Below, piece after piece: positions 1 through 11,557 of a DNA stretch of 64,000 nucleotides. The stretch is taken from positions 3,277,001 to 3,341,000 of the forward strand of contig OZ026562.1 of the NCBI GenBank assembly GCA_964020155.1. The letters run 5' to 3'. The position numbers were made by a program, and so were the translations under genes. The stretch's first letter is position 1; the number at the start of each line of letters is the position of its first letter. Below the pieces are notes generated by a model. The model worked only from the letters and a program-made list of their open reading frames with translations, had not been told where the DNA came from and did not search any database. This DNA comes from Chondrilla cf. caribensis (lineage: Eukaryota; Porifera; Demospongiae; Chondrillida; Chondrillidae).

Positions 1-435
1 TGTATGTGTTTAGTGTCACCCATCAGCACAATACTAGAGTATTATTGTATGATATTATTGAGAATGGTATATTTATCAACATTATAATAATGTTATTATA
101 ATAATAGTTATATCAACTAACACTGTTTCAAATATCGTACAATACTATATTTATGCAAGTTTTATAATATACATGCCTTGTAAATGTATAGTATGTGTGA
201 ATATATTATCTTCATGTATATTGTCCAAATGTAAAAAGCTATTTTATATACGTATATAGCATGCAGACTCTTTGTGTTGATTTAGAAGGCAGATTATTGA
301 ATAATATTACTAAAGCTACACATAAACTCCCTATAGCCAGGGTTGTATCATGTACATGCATATTTTCCTGAAATGCCTTCATTGTGTGTTTTATTGTGTT
401 TGTAAGACTATTTGGTATCTGTGTTCCAGATTATA

Positions 436-1815
436 ACCATAAGTGATTTTACAAACACCTCTATTGTCTCTCAGCCACTTGCATAATTTGTGAAGCGAGT
501 TGCTCGATTGTGAATTAAGTGGTAGCCACTGTTGATCTCATATGCAATGCACGCTGCTTGGTTACTGGAATGCTCTTTTGTCACAGGGCCGGAGCAAGCT
601 CTGCGGTAGTGGTACGGCCATCAACGTAGCATAGTGAATCGTTTTGGCATTTACATGACACGAAATTGGATGCGTCATTATACGGTCCAGTATTTCCCCA
701 AGGCCATTTTAGCAGGGCCCCCTGCCCTGCTAAAATTTCTGACCACCCTTCTATTTTTTATAACAATAATATTACAGTATTATAAAACTAAAATTATTAG
801 GCATGTGTGTAAATATGGATGAGGCACATCTGTATTAATTTTACTGTTCCATGTGGTAATTGCGTCTTTTTTAGGTTCAGAAGAGCCTTCGCTGAAGTTA
901 TCGCTTTTGACGAAGCTTCAGCGCACGAATTCCAGCCCAATTTCTTAGTCTCGGCATTCAAAATCAGTGTTTTAGAAGTTGCGCAATAGACATCATGGCG
1001 ACTTCGAGCATAGTATCAGATAATGAAGCTTAGTTTGAAGGAAATTGTGAACGAAATTCTCTGTCAGGGGGCCAATTTTACATTTACCACTGTTGGAATA
1101 ATAATATTTAGTTAAGGTTATCATATCTTTGGTTGATGCCATGTTAGTGACATTTTAATTTTTTAAGGCCATGGTCAAAAAGTGGTACGGCCATGGCCGT
1201 AGTAGCCGTACCAGTTGCGCCGGCCCTGTGTCATGAGGGGTCCACCAGTCATCCCGGCTATGGTGTCACATGAAATTAATGAATAATGCATGTCTTTGCA
1301 CACATTTCCTATTCAAGCTTATACATGGCACTGCGGCTTGGCCGTTGCTACAGTTCATACAGTCATAGGTACAGTACAGATCCCTCTTGTTGTACTGATA
1401 GCCACAGATAAATACATTAACTTTCAGTATTGGATCATGGTATAGGCCAACCTAACAGAGCAAATTGAATTAGTATCACAGAAATCCAGGATTGTGGTGA
1501 CTGCACAATAAAATCAAATCAGGAACATTGAACACAATGCAGTAGACCTTACTTTACTCGTTAGCCAGCTGACTGATAGCACAGAACAGGTGAAAGTATG
1601 TATTAAGGGTCCTGATATGGTATCGGCTATCTGTTTCAATGATATTGCGTTTGTTCTTGTCAGCCACTCCCCCAGATTGATCACTGTCTTCAGGAACACT
1701 ATTTGTGTTTTAGCCATTTCGATAGTGCGGGCCACATCCTCATCTCTCTGTTATGTTTCTACACCATTGGTGCGATCCAGGGTAGGTGACCAGGTGATCA
1801 TTTTCATTTCCCAGT
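436..1815 (-). pseudogene. decayed copy of the trypsin-like protease gene
   Basis: This stretch is a diverged duplicate of the intact minus-strand protease gene at 8974-10062. The similarity also covers the 3' flank (1-435 resembles 8551-8960), so a whole block was copied. The reading frame is broken by deletions, by several short indels and by a 645-bp inserted element at 584-1228. The longest open minus-strand piece is 1514-1735. The segment around the active site still encodes the same MTGGP block as the intact gene, with Thr where trypsins have Ser, so that substitution predates the duplication. No function is expected. Confidence 0.85.
584..1228. mobile_element. non-autonomous DNA transposon (MITE), 645 bp
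   Basis: The element has terminal inverted repeats starting CAGGGCCGG and ending CCGGCCCTG; the arms stay similar for about 38 bp. It is flanked by a direct repeat TGTCA at 579-583 and 1229-1233. The homologous empty site survives in the intact protease gene near 9137 (one TGTCA followed by TGAGGGG), which confirms the borders. It has no transposase. The CAGGG-type terminus resembles hAT elements, but the 5-bp target duplication is shorter than the usual 8 bp, so the superfamily is left open. Confidence 0.85.
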
Positions 1816-3466
1816 GTAAATGATCTTGCATAGTCCATATCAGGCCTAGGTGAATTGATGTCTCAATTAAAATTCATATATAAACATACAATAACATGAA
1901 TCTTGTTACCTTCCCCTGAATTAATTCATAACAACCAGAACTTGGTTAGTTGGATATTTAGTATTTTAATTCAATTTAGGTAATCTTTGTATAGTGTTTG
2001 GTACTGCTCTCTGGATTAAGGAATATCTGTGTTTCCATGATGTATTACTGATATTCAAATCTGTTTCCATGATAGTGATGATATCACTATTGACTGCTAG
2101 CTAATAATAATACTATACAGTACATATCCTGTAGCTTCCAGTCTCCAGCGATTTGGATTGTTTTGCTTACATGCTATATCCCAGCCTATTACGGATACAT
2201 ATCACTGTTGTATTTTGTACATTTGTGATTGGAGTTGACTAATATAACTGATTTGCAAATGGAGACTGTGATACCAGTAATGAGTTTGGACTGAACATGA
2301 TCTGTCAAAGCCATCATGAAGTTTGGTAGGAAACACAACTACGAACAAGTTGTGTGATGATGTGAACAGAATCATGTCCCAGTGCACAGACAGAATGACT
2401 ACAACTGGAGCATAATTCAAGGCACTGGATATACCATAGGAGACTTACTGTCTACTACATTACATGATATGTTAATAGCATCATGTACGTGAGATGTTAT
2501 GAGGTTAACTAGGAGTGAGCTACTGCTGCCAAGTGCAATTGAGTATGGTATTGTTCAGGAAAGTAATAGAGAGTATCCATAATATTATGATTATGCAAAC
2601 AAAGAAATGGACACATATATATACTTATGGAATACAGACTGTGTTGGATAATAGACTGGCAACATGTTAAGCTGAATGTGTATAGTATGTCAAAACTTAC
2701 ACATTCGGTGTAACATGATCTCAAGTAATTATATATTCTATATTGAAGGTTTTAATAAGTAACATTATATTTTAATCAAGTTAGATATTTACTTACTTTC
2801 CAAGTTGCATATCTGCTAAGTAAAGCTCCTTTCCATTGTAGAATCTCTACATTAGGTCCCATGCCATGTATGTGTTTATGCTGAAGAATCACGTCTTGCT
2901 CTTCACTATTACTACACAGTTTAACACATACACAACAACATAATAAAGACACCTAATTGACAGACTACCCATTATATACAAGTTCTGTATAGTATTATTA
3001 TTGGTAGCACAATGTACATAGGCATCATGATTTGAGGGTAACACTAACTGGTATAGATACAAAGTTACTACGCACATGAATAGAAATATATGTATAATTT
3101 ACTCACGATTAAGACATGTAAGTAAAGAAGCAATTATTTAGTGTATATGTACTGGCAGACTATTATAGAGTAATAAAACTGAATTGCAAATGGAGACTGT
3201 GACACCAGTTATGAGTTTGGACTGAACATGATCTGTCAATGCCATCACGAAGATTGGTAGGAAACACAACTACACACAAGTTGTGTGATGATATGAACAG
3301 AATCATGTCCCACTGCACAGACAGAATGACTACAACTGCAGTATAATTCAAGGCACTGGATATACAATAGGAGACTTACTGTCTACTACATTACATGATA
3401 TGTTAATAGCATCATGTATGTGAGAGGTTAGGAGGATAACTAGGAGTGAGTTACTGTCCATTTTAC

Positions 3467-3532
3467 ATGATCATTGTAGATCACTTTATAGAGAGCACCT
3501 TAGTGGTGGCACAACAACAAGCTAGTGGTGAG
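3467..3532 (+). other. exon-like 22-codon motif, copy 1
   Basis: An open 66-nt frame from ATG ends in the codons for QASGE and is followed at once by a consensus splice donor GTAAGT. The core peptide reads VDHFIESTLVVAQQQ. The same motif recurs at least five more times in the window, always followed by GT. A second, truncated copy follows at about 3553-3605. No protein family is recognised. It may be a duplicated 5' exon or a conserved part of the repeat. Confidence 0.45.
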
Positions 3533-4921
3533 GTAAGTACAGATTGTTACACGATCACTGTAGATCACCTCATGGAGAGCACACTAGTTGTGGCACAAGT
3601 GGTCAGGTACCTATACAAATTTATTTATTTAATACATATTATGCTGAAGAATCAGTGCACGTCTTGCTCTTCACTATTACTACACAGTTTAACACATGGG
3701 CAACAACAAAGACACCTAATTTAGGTTCTGTATAGTATTATTATTGGTAGCACAATGTACATAGGCATCATGGTTCGATGGTAACACTAACTGGTATAGA
3801 TCCTTGGCATTCCTCTGTGTTATCATTACATGACTGACGATAAAGGTCAGTTAGCCCCTATATAAGCTTATTAAGGTCGTTTTTCACCTCAAGTTGAAGC
3901 CGGGATATATTCCAAGTCTCGTTAATAAGCTTGATATCATATTATTGTGTTTCACTGAACTTAAGTGTACAATTTTATAGGAAAAAAGAGAAAGGGCATC
4001 CTAACAATATCTACAATCTATGATGATGAGTGTATTTAGTGTGTAAATGACCTTGCATAGTCCATATCCGGCCTAGGTGAATTGATGACTCAATTAAAAT
4101 TCATAAACGTACAGGATGTTACCCTCCCCTGAATTAATTCATAACAACCAGATCTTGGTTAGCTGGAAATTTAGTAATTTAATTCAATTACGTAATCCTT
4201 GTATAGTGTTTGGTACTGCTCTCTGGATTAGGGAATATCTGTGTTTTTCCATGATGTATTGCTGATATTCAAATCTGTTTCCATGGTAGTGATGATGTCA
4301 CTATTGACTGTCAGCTAATAAGAATAAAATACAGTACATACCCTGTAGCTTCCAGTCTCCAGCGATTTGGATCATTTTGCTTACATATCCAGGCCATGCT
4401 ATTATGGATACAATGTCATATCACTGTTGTATTTTGTACACTTGTGATTTGAGTTGAACATCCTTTAACATTATATTATATTACTACAAACATCAAAATG
4501 ATGTCATATAAAGTTACTACGCACATTAATTGAAATAAATGTATAATTTACTCACGATTAAGACATGTAAGTGAAGAAGCAAATATTTACTGTATATGTA
4601 CTGGCAGACTATCATGGACTTATAAAACTGATTTGCAAATGGAGACTGTGATGCCAGTTATGAGTTTGGACTGAACACGATATGTCAATGCCATCATGAA
4701 GTTTGGTAGGAAACACAACTACACACAAGTTGTGTGATGATGTGAAAAGAATCATCTCCCATTGCGCAGACAGAATGACTACAACTGCAATATAATTCAA
4801 GACACTGGATATACCATAAGAGACTTACTGTCTACTACATTACATGATATGTTAATAGGCTAAGCATCATGTATGTGAGAGGTTACGAGGATAACTAGGA
4901 GTGAGTTACTGTCCATTTCAC

Positions 4922-4984
4922 ATGATCACTGTAGATCACTTCATGGAGAGCACCTTAGTGGTGGCACAACAAGCTAGTGGTGAG
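4922..4984 (+). other. exon-like motif, copy 2 (21 codons)
   Basis: Same motif as at 3467, one glutamine codon shorter but still in frame, and followed by GTATAT. A truncated copy begins at 5002. Confidence 0.4.
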
Positions 4985-6090
4985 GTATATACATATTAAT
5001 ACATGATCACTGTAGATCGCCTCATTTGCAGCACACTAGTGGTGGCACAAGTGGTCAGGTACCAATACAAATTGGTACATGACATTAATTGGATGTGACG
5101 GTATGTCAAGTACAGTACATAGGTTAATGGTAAAATATATGAGAGGTTACCATGTTAACTAAAGGAGTAAGCTATTGAAGATGAAAATGATGGTGGTGTA
5201 TGTAGATTAGATGGATAGGGATGTATATTATGTCTTTATCATGAATAATGACTTCAAGTGCCGCCAAGTGCAATTGTCAATTGCAATGAGTATGATATTG
5301 TTCAGGAGTGTAATAGAGAGTATTCATATCATTATGCAACCAACGGACACATACCCATGGAATACAGACTGTGTTAAATAATAGACAGGCAACATGTTAA
5401 GCTGAATGTGTATGTCAAAACTTTCACATTTGGTGTACTAACATGATCTCAAGTAATTATAATATTCCATATTGAAGGTTTTAATAAGTAGTATTGCATT
5501 TTAATCATGTTTTAAATTTTACTTACTCTTCAAGTTGCATATCTGCTAAGTAAAGCTCCTTTCCATTGTAGAATCTCTACATTTAGTCCCATGCCATACT
5601 ATGTGTTTATCCTGAAGAATCACGTCTTGCTCTTCACTATTACTACACAGTTTAACACATGCACAACATAAAAAGACACCTAATTTAAGTTCTGTATAGT
5701 ATTATTATTGGTAGCACAATGTACATAGACAACATGGTTTGAGGGTAACACTAACTGGTATATATTAAGGTCATTTTCCACCTCAAGTTGAAGCCAAGAT
5801 ATATTCCAAGTCTCATTATTAAGCTTGATATCATACTATTGTGATGGTATAAAGGACTTAAATCTTTTCAATTTGTGTTCGATTTGCTATTGCATTGACT
5901 GGTCCAGGAACAGTTGACACTGTCCATTTCATTAATTTCAAAATTTTTAATGAGTTAACAAAGTGACAGCTGATTAAATTCACAGATAACTTATGATAAT
6001 AAATTTTCATTCCGAAAACCAAGTTTAGTCCTATGAGTGTGTGTGTACGCTACACTTAAGCTTCTTGTCAATGGAAATGAACTATACTAG

Positions 6091-6931
6091 TTATGGGCAA
6101 TCTCTGATAATAGCACAGCTCACTGGACGCATCATCATTGTCACAGAGGCCACATTCCTGCCATTCCAGGTACTAACTCCAGCATTGAGGTTTGTACGTG
6201 GTGTGCAGTTACCACTCGTGGGGAGCCAGAATCCACCCTCAACATTGCCGCGACAGTTAGGATTGGTGGCATAATCTGAAGTTTGAAAATGGTAACCATT
6301 CAATGGTCTCAGAGCATCAGTTTTTGGGTGAGGTCCCAATCCTCAGTTTGTAGTGATTGGTACGAGAGTCAATGTTGAAGCTGGAGTACAAAATAGCACC
6401 TTTCATCCCATCACTGAAAGTCACCTCAACACGCAGTTCATAGGTCTCTCTCTGAGTTATGCAGCGAAGGTTACTCAGTCCAAACCAAAAATCACCAGAA
6501 AAGTCTCCAAAGCCATCTTCATATTCATCCCATCGCTTTGAGCTGAAGTCAACCGAGTCTCCTCCCTTGGTCACATTCCGCTGCAAAATGATGGTCCAAC
6601 CTCCACCTACTGCGAACATCTCACATTTGGCATGCAGCTTGGATGAGAATGGACTGAGTGAGGTATGAATACAAGGATCACCAATTTCATAGACGCCACT
6701 GTCAGTATTTGGGAATAGACGAGCCAAATGACAGCAGTCAAAGTACGGGGGCCACACAGCACAGGGACCACTGCGGTAAAGGGTAACGAGCTCACGGAAG
6801 TAATAAATATATTATCTCTCAGAGCATTGCTGTGCTTGGGAATAGTAAGGACGAGGTGAACGGTACACCACTTGTCCCAGAGTTGGTGACAGCAACAGAG
6901 TGGTAATGGCCAAGAAAATATTAACTTGCAT
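6091..6931 (-). pseudogene. fibrinogen C-terminal-domain protein, broken copy
   Basis: Read on the minus strand from ATG at 6931, this encodes a hydrophobic signal peptide, a short Cys-containing linker and a fibrinogen C-terminal (FReD) domain: SGVYEIGDPC, GGGWTIILQR, FGDFSGDFWFGL and a C-terminal GGFW block with a Cys. Two lesions are visible. A TAA at 6812-6814 interrupts the frame at codon 40, after CSER and before YIYYFREL. A +1 frame change occurs near 6330, after KLRIG, where the frame continues as PHPKTDALRPLNG. The neighbour at 7078 is intronless, so introns do not explain these breaks. Either this is a young pseudogene or the assembly carries two errors. It keeps a Cys near the GGFW block that the right-hand paralogue lacks. 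Confidence 0.85.
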
Positions 6932-7077
6932 CTTGTCACTGGGGAGAGGAAGTTAGCGTAGAGGAACTGATAAAGTTTCTTATATACCATTCAGCTTTGA
7001 CTACATGGCTTCCATCAAGCAATATAAAAGGGCTCCATCTATCCCATCCTAGCATTCTGCAGTGAAAAGATTTGAAG
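6932..7077. promoter_or_regulatory. shared divergent promoter of the two fibrinogen-domain genes
   Basis: Only 146 bp separate the two start codons. A clear TATA box TATAAAAGG lies at 7023-7031 for the plus gene, about 50 bp before its ATG. A matching TATATAAG on the minus strand lies at about 6979-6986, a similar distance before the left gene's ATG. The near-symmetric spacing suggests that an inverted duplication carried the promoter with the gene. Confidence 0.65.
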
Positions 7078-7914
7078 ATGTTCTACATCGTAATCCTCTT
7101 TCTCAGTGCTGCTGCTGCTCCTAGTGAAGCCTACACCTATCATCAATGTCAGGAAAAATACACTTATTACCGTGAACAGCTGATGACTCTGCGTGCTTCC
7201 TGCATGGCTCCAGTTTTCCACACCTGTTGTGATCTCAAGAACACTTTCTACTTTGCAAAATCTGGAGTTTACGAGATCAACCATCCCTGCTCGGGAGACA
7301 ATGATGTCGGACAGAGCAAAGTGTTTGCATATTGTGACATGGTGACCGATGATGGTGGATGGATTGTCATTCAGAGAAGAGTTGATGGATCGCTCCCATT
7401 CAATCGTACGTTTAAAGAATATGAAAATGGTTTTGGAGATCCTTCAGGTGAATTTTGGTACGGATTGCGTAACATTTACTGCCTCACAACCTCTGGACAC
7501 ACTCACCTTCGTATTGATTTCAAGTATGAGAATGGCACCGCTGGTTATGTGGAATACACTAACTTCTATATTAGTCCCAAAGAATCATATTATTCATCAT
7601 CCACTCTTAGACTTCTCAGAGCATCTCCAGGAGCTGGGACCCCATTTGTGACATCAAGTAGATCCTACTATTCATATTTTTATGTACAATCCTTACCAGG
7701 TGTTACCTGGTCCCGCCGGACTAGCTACAATGTTGGCGGATGGTGGGACAATTATGCTCCTGGGAACCCCAATGGACCTGGAAGTAGTCGGAATGAAACA
7801 GCCTACGCACAATGGAAGGGAGTGTTTACTCCACAAGTTGAGATGAAAATACGTTCTAAAACTTGTCCTTACACTGCATATCATCAGTGCCTGGTGTACA
7901 AGAATCATCTGTAG
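7078..7914 (+). CDS. secreted fibrinogen C-terminal-domain (FReD) protein
   Basis: A 278-aa intronless protein. I chose the ATG at 7078 because the TATA box sits 50 bp upstream and a signal peptide follows directly (MFYIVILFLSAAAAPSEA). A short Cys-containing stalk (residues 20-50) leads to a FReD domain with family hallmarks: CCDLKN, SGVYEI, YCDMVTDDGGWIVIQRRVDGS, ENGFGDPSGEFWYGL, LRIDF, GGWW and a C-terminal WKG-VEMKIR. FReD proteins are secreted lectins used in recognition or immunity (ficolins, tachylectins, FREPs). The C-terminal third is unusual: the Asp-rich calcium site and the Cys before GGWW are not apparent, and NYAPGNPNGPG replaces the usual loop, so ligand binding may differ. It lies head to head with a broken paralogue. 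Confidence 0.9.
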   Translation: MFYIVILFLSAAAAPSEAYTYHQCQEKYTYYREQLMTLRASCMAPVFHTCCDLKNTFYFAKSGVYEINHPCSGDNDVGQSKVFAYCDMVTDDGGWIVIQRRVDGSLPFNRTFKEYENGFGDPSGEFWYGLRNIYCLTTSGHTHLRIDFKYENGTAGYVEYTNFYISPKESYYSSSTLRLLRASPGAGTPFVTSSRSYYSYFYVQSLPGVTWSRRTSYNVGGWWDNYAPGNPNGPGSSRNETAYAQWKGVFTPQVEMKIRSKTCPYTAYHQCLVYKNHL

Positions 7915-8139
7915 ACTCAGCTAAAGGCTGCAATTCTATGGATTGACTATGTGTTTACGATTTATTTAATCTATGCAAGAATATATAACAGGGATAAAAA
8001 TGTATCTTACCAAGTTATACTTAAATATTATGCCATACGAAGTGTGTTCAATTAAATTGATATGATTATAACCATCATAATATTATTGTTGAAATTTGGA
8101 AAGTGACGTGTGCTGCTTCATATGTATATACCTCCATGC

Positions 8140-8145
8140 AATAAA
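8140..8145 (+). terminator. probable polyadenylation signal of the FReD gene
   Basis: AATAAA about 225 bp after the stop codon of the gene at 7078-7914. Confidence 0.5.
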
Positions 8146-8550
8146 CTCAATAGAGACAATTATTATTATGAATCCTGTGTTTTAGCAGGACTGCTACTAA
8201 AGGACATACTCTTCAATAAGGCATGCAAGTAATGTGCCTATTTTACCTGCTTTTATCAGCTATATAGTCAACAATGAACACACACATACACACTCAAAAT
8301 AATATACACATGCAGAGACAAACGAACACAGGTACATGGAAATCATTCATGTATAGCCATTCTTACGAACTAGTCCACAGCAAACAGTTAATAGCATCAC
8401 ATGATGAATAATGTGACCAGAGCCAACAATAATTTCATTATTCAGAAATACTTCAACTACGAAGTCCAACCTTTCTATAATGCTATTATATTATGCCTAT
8501 CTTCTTGGACAACAATTCAATTATTAACTACACCTTAACCTGAACATATG

Positions 8551-8960
8551 TATGTGTTTAGTGTTACATGTCAGCAGAATACTGAAGTATTATTTGCAAC
8601 AATATCATAGGGAATGGTATATTATTAACATTATAATAATGTTAGTATAATTAACTAAGACTGTTCAATCTTACAATATTATACATGTAAATCTTATTTA
8701 ATGTATACATGTTGTATATGTATAGTATGTGTGAATATATTATATTCCTGTATATTGTCCAAATGTAAAAAAATATTTTATATAGCAGACACTGTGTGTT
8801 GATTCAGAAGGCAGATTATTGAATAAATGAAGCTTCAATTAAATGCTTTATAACCAGGATTGTATCATCTACTAATTAAATTATAAATCTACTGAGTGTA
8901 TTATCCTAAAACACCTTAATTGTGTGTTTTACTGTGTTTGCAAGACCAATAATTGGTATC
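8551..8960. repeat. 3' flank duplicated with 1-435
   Basis: AT-rich non-coding sequence matching 1-435 with scattered differences. It marks the end of the block duplicated with the protease gene. Between 7915 and 8550 I see only untranslated or AT-rich sequence. Confidence 0.7.
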
Positions 8961-8973
8961 TGTGTTCCTGGTT

Positions 8974-10062
8974 CTAGTTGTAAGTGATCTCACAAACACC
9001 TCCATTGTCTCTCAGCCACTTGCATATTGCATGAAATTTGGCTCTTGAGAAGCGAGTTGCTCGGTTGAAAATGGAGAGGTAGCCACTGTTGACCCCATAT
9101 GCAACGGGGGCCGCTTGGTTAAGGGAATGCTGGCTTGTCATGAGGGGTCCCCCAGTCATCCCGGCTATGGTGTCGCATGAATGAATAATGTATCTGTCTT
9201 CACACACTCTTTTCCCTGCCACGGTAAAACACGGCACTGCGGCTATACCGTTACCACAGTACATACAGTCATAGGTACGTCTTATACCGGATGAACCCCT
9301 CTTGTCATATGGATAGCCACAGACAGATGCCTTAACCTTTGGCATTGGATCACGGTAGGCAAACCCGAGATGGCAGGTTGAATTGATATCACGGCTATCA
9401 AGAAGTAAAAGAGCAAGATCGTAGCGATTATCTCCATTGTTCAGGAATTGTTGGTACAAGGTAACGTTGACAACATCAGCATGGGTTCCTCTCTTAAAAT
9501 AGCAAGTTCTTCCTATGCGGACGTCAAGGTTTTTGTAGTACGTCTTTGTGGTTGTGTTGTAGACGCAATGACCGGCAGTGACTGCATGATGAGGTCCAAT
9601 CAGAAACACAGTGCAGTAGCCCACACCATACCTGTTAATAAGCTGACCAATAGCACAGTATGGGTGAAAGTACGTGTAGATGGAGCTGATACGGTATCGT
9701 TGATCTGTTCCGATGATACGGCGCTTGGTCTTGTGAGCCACTTTCTCAGATTGATCACTGTCTTTGGGAAAACCATTTGAACTGTACAAATGGGAAGATG
9801 TGTAGCGTTTAGCCATTTCGAGAGTATGGGCAACATCCTCATCTGTCTGGTAGGTTTCTACACCAGTGGTGCGATCCAGGGTAACCAGGCGATTATTCTC
9901 ATTTTCTTGGTTGTTGTCACCAAAGGAGAAATCTGTATTTTCGATTATGGTTTCTGGGACGTCATTCAACCCGTTGGGAAATTGTTCAACTGACAGGCTA
10001 CTTGCTAGTGCAAGGATGGCAGTGACAATCACAGACGCAGCCACTAGTTTAGGGTCCATCAT
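8974..10062 (-). CDS. secreted trypsin-like (S1 fold) protease with Thr at the nucleophile position
   Basis: A 362-aa intronless frame. Residues 1-24 form a signal peptide. An acidic propeptide of about 90 residues follows and ends in a basic site KTKRR before IIGTD, the usual zymogen cleavage point. The catalytic His is in TAGHCVY and the Asp in NRYDLALLLL. The block that should be GDSGGP or GNSGSP reads GMTGGPL, giving Thr instead of Ser. The fold resembles the V8-like and PRSS23/PRSS35 branch more than classical trypsins; vertebrate PRSS35 is also known for a Ser-to-Thr change. The protein may be a pseudoprotease or a weak Thr-nucleophile enzyme. The decayed copy at 436-1815 has the same Thr, so it is not a sequencing slip. 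Confidence 0.88.
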   Translation of the reverse strand: MMDPKLVAASVIVTAILALASSLSVEQFPNGLNDVPETIIENTDFSFGDNNQENENNRLVTLDRTTGVETYQTDEDVAHTLEMAKRYTSSHLYSSNGFPKDSDQSEKVAHKTKRRIIGTDQRYRISSIYTYFHPYCAIGQLINRYGVGYCTVFLIGPHHAVTAGHCVYNTTTKTYYKNLDVRIGRTCYFKRGTHADVVNVTLYQQFLNNGDNRYDLALLLLDSRDINSTCHLGFAYRDPMPKVKASVCGYPYDKRGSSGIRRTYDCMYCGNGIAAVPCFTVAGKRVCEDRYIIHSCDTIAGMTGGPLMTSQHSLNQAAPVAYGVNSGYLSIFNRATRFSRAKFHAICKWLRDNGGVCEITYN

Positions 10063-10560
10063 GATTCGATTCGTTCAATCTCACTCAACTGATGATATGA
10101 TGGACAACAGCTGATCAGACACTGCTTTTATAGACTTCCCCTTTCCTTGCCAAGTTGGTGACACTATCCACTACATTGCGTCAACAGTACACAATGTTAT
10201 ATAAAGTAATACAGTTATTTGCTGTATATACACATACATACTCAGTCTGGCAGACCATTAGACTAATAAATGGTCTGTAGAATTGGATATCCCTAAGCAC
10301 CACCCATTTGCACTGAACATGATCTGTAAATTCCACCATGTACCTTGACAGGAAACACAACTGCTATAAAGTTACGTACAACAATGTGAACAGAATCATG
10401 TCCCCACTGCACAGACAGAATGACTACAACTGCAGTATAATTCAAGGCACTGGATATACAATAGGAGACTTACTGTCTACTACATTACATGGTATGTTAA
10501 TAGCATCATGTATGTGAGAGGTTACAAGGATAACTAGGAGTGAGCTACTGTCCATTTTAC

Positions 10561-10626
10561 ATGATCAATGTAGATCACCTCATGGAGAGCACCTTAGTGG
10601 TGGCACAACAACAAGCTAGTGGTGAG
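10561..10626 (+). other. exon-like 22-codon motif, copy 3
   Basis: Frame intact from ATG to the QASGE codons, followed by GTACGT. Same motif as at 3467. Confidence 0.4.
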
Positions 10627-11411
10627 GTACGTACATATTGGTACATGCTGTATTTATGGATATGACTGCAATATATGTACTATAGATTTCATATTGCCTT
10701 CATAATATGGATATGGATATGGATATGGAGACGTATTTAAACTGGGAACTTCAAGGCCTTTAGCCAGAGGCTACTTCTCAAGGCACCCAGTAATACATGT
10801 ATAATTATAGTGTATTAATGGCATCAGGTATGTAAGAGTTTATGAGGTCAACTAGGAGTGAGCTGTTGAACAAGATGCCGAAAGTGTATATACATTAGAT
10901 GTATGGGGATGTATATTTAATTTAGCAGGTGTCCTTCATGAATAATGACTTTTCCTGTCAAGTGCAATTGAGTAGTATATATTGTTCAGGAATATAGCAG
11001 GGTGTACACATACATATTATGTATGTATGAATTACTCTGTTGCATGTGCTACCAGGTTCAATTATATATAGGTGTATTAAGAAAGTACCAGCGAGTATAA
11101 TACACACAATAGATACACATGCATGGACAAGTGTTTATAATACACAAGCAAAGAAATGGATACATATGCACGAGAGAGTTCAGAGGGGTAACTAGGAGTG
11201 AAGAATAGACCTATTCCATGATTGTAGTTTAAGTACATATTGGTGATTGTTGTATATGTAATAGTGGATATGGGTGCAAAATGCCATGGGTGATCCACTG
11301 TGTCCAATGCTATATAATACGTACATTGCTATAATTAGCATAGTATGTTAATAGCATCATGTATGTGAGAGGTTACGAGGATAACTAGGAGTGAGTTACT
11401 GTCCATTTTAC

Positions 11412-11557
11412 ATGATCACTGTAGATCACCTCATGGATAGCACCTTAGTGGTGGCACAACAACAAGCTAGTGGTGAGGTACGTACAATTGGTACATGATC
11501 ACTGTAGATCACCTCATGGAGAGCACATTGGTGGTAGCACAACAAGCTAGTGGTGAG
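11412..11557 (+). other. exon-like motif, copies 4 and 5 in tandem
   Basis: Copy 4 (11412-11477, 22 codons) is followed by GTACGT. Copy 5 (11495-11557, 21 codons) is followed by GTAAGT. Both keep the frame with the core TVDHLM-STLVVAQ and end in QASGE. Confidence 0.42.

Larger units (their letters stand above)
1816..5870. repeat. tandemly duplicated non-coding block, about 2 kb per unit
   Basis: Sequence beginning at about 1816 (TGTAAATGATCTTGCATAG) recurs from 4036, and many internal landmarks repeat in the same order: a GCAAATGGAGACTGTG segment at 2253, 3186 and 4637, and a TTTACTTACT...TCTGCTAAGT segment near 2790 and 5515. Related pieces occur at 10.3-12.6 kb and 16.1-16.3 kb, so this is a local repeat family. 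Apart from the exon-like motif described separately, I see no gene here. The 60-72 aa minus-strand frames within the copies are mirror readings of the repeat. Confidence 0.75.

Noticed and set aside
2202..4800. Three similar 62-72 aa minus-strand frames (2202-2420, 3163-3351, 4612-4800)
   Set aside because: They are readings of copies of one repeat, with no start context, splice sites or family match. The plus-strand reading of the same segment has Cys residues but also lacks convincing borders.
7039..7284. 81-aa minus-strand frame
   Set aside because: Shadow of the FReD gene on the other strand. The same holds for 7349-7651 and 7693-7908, and for the frames at 9448-9842 opposite the protease.
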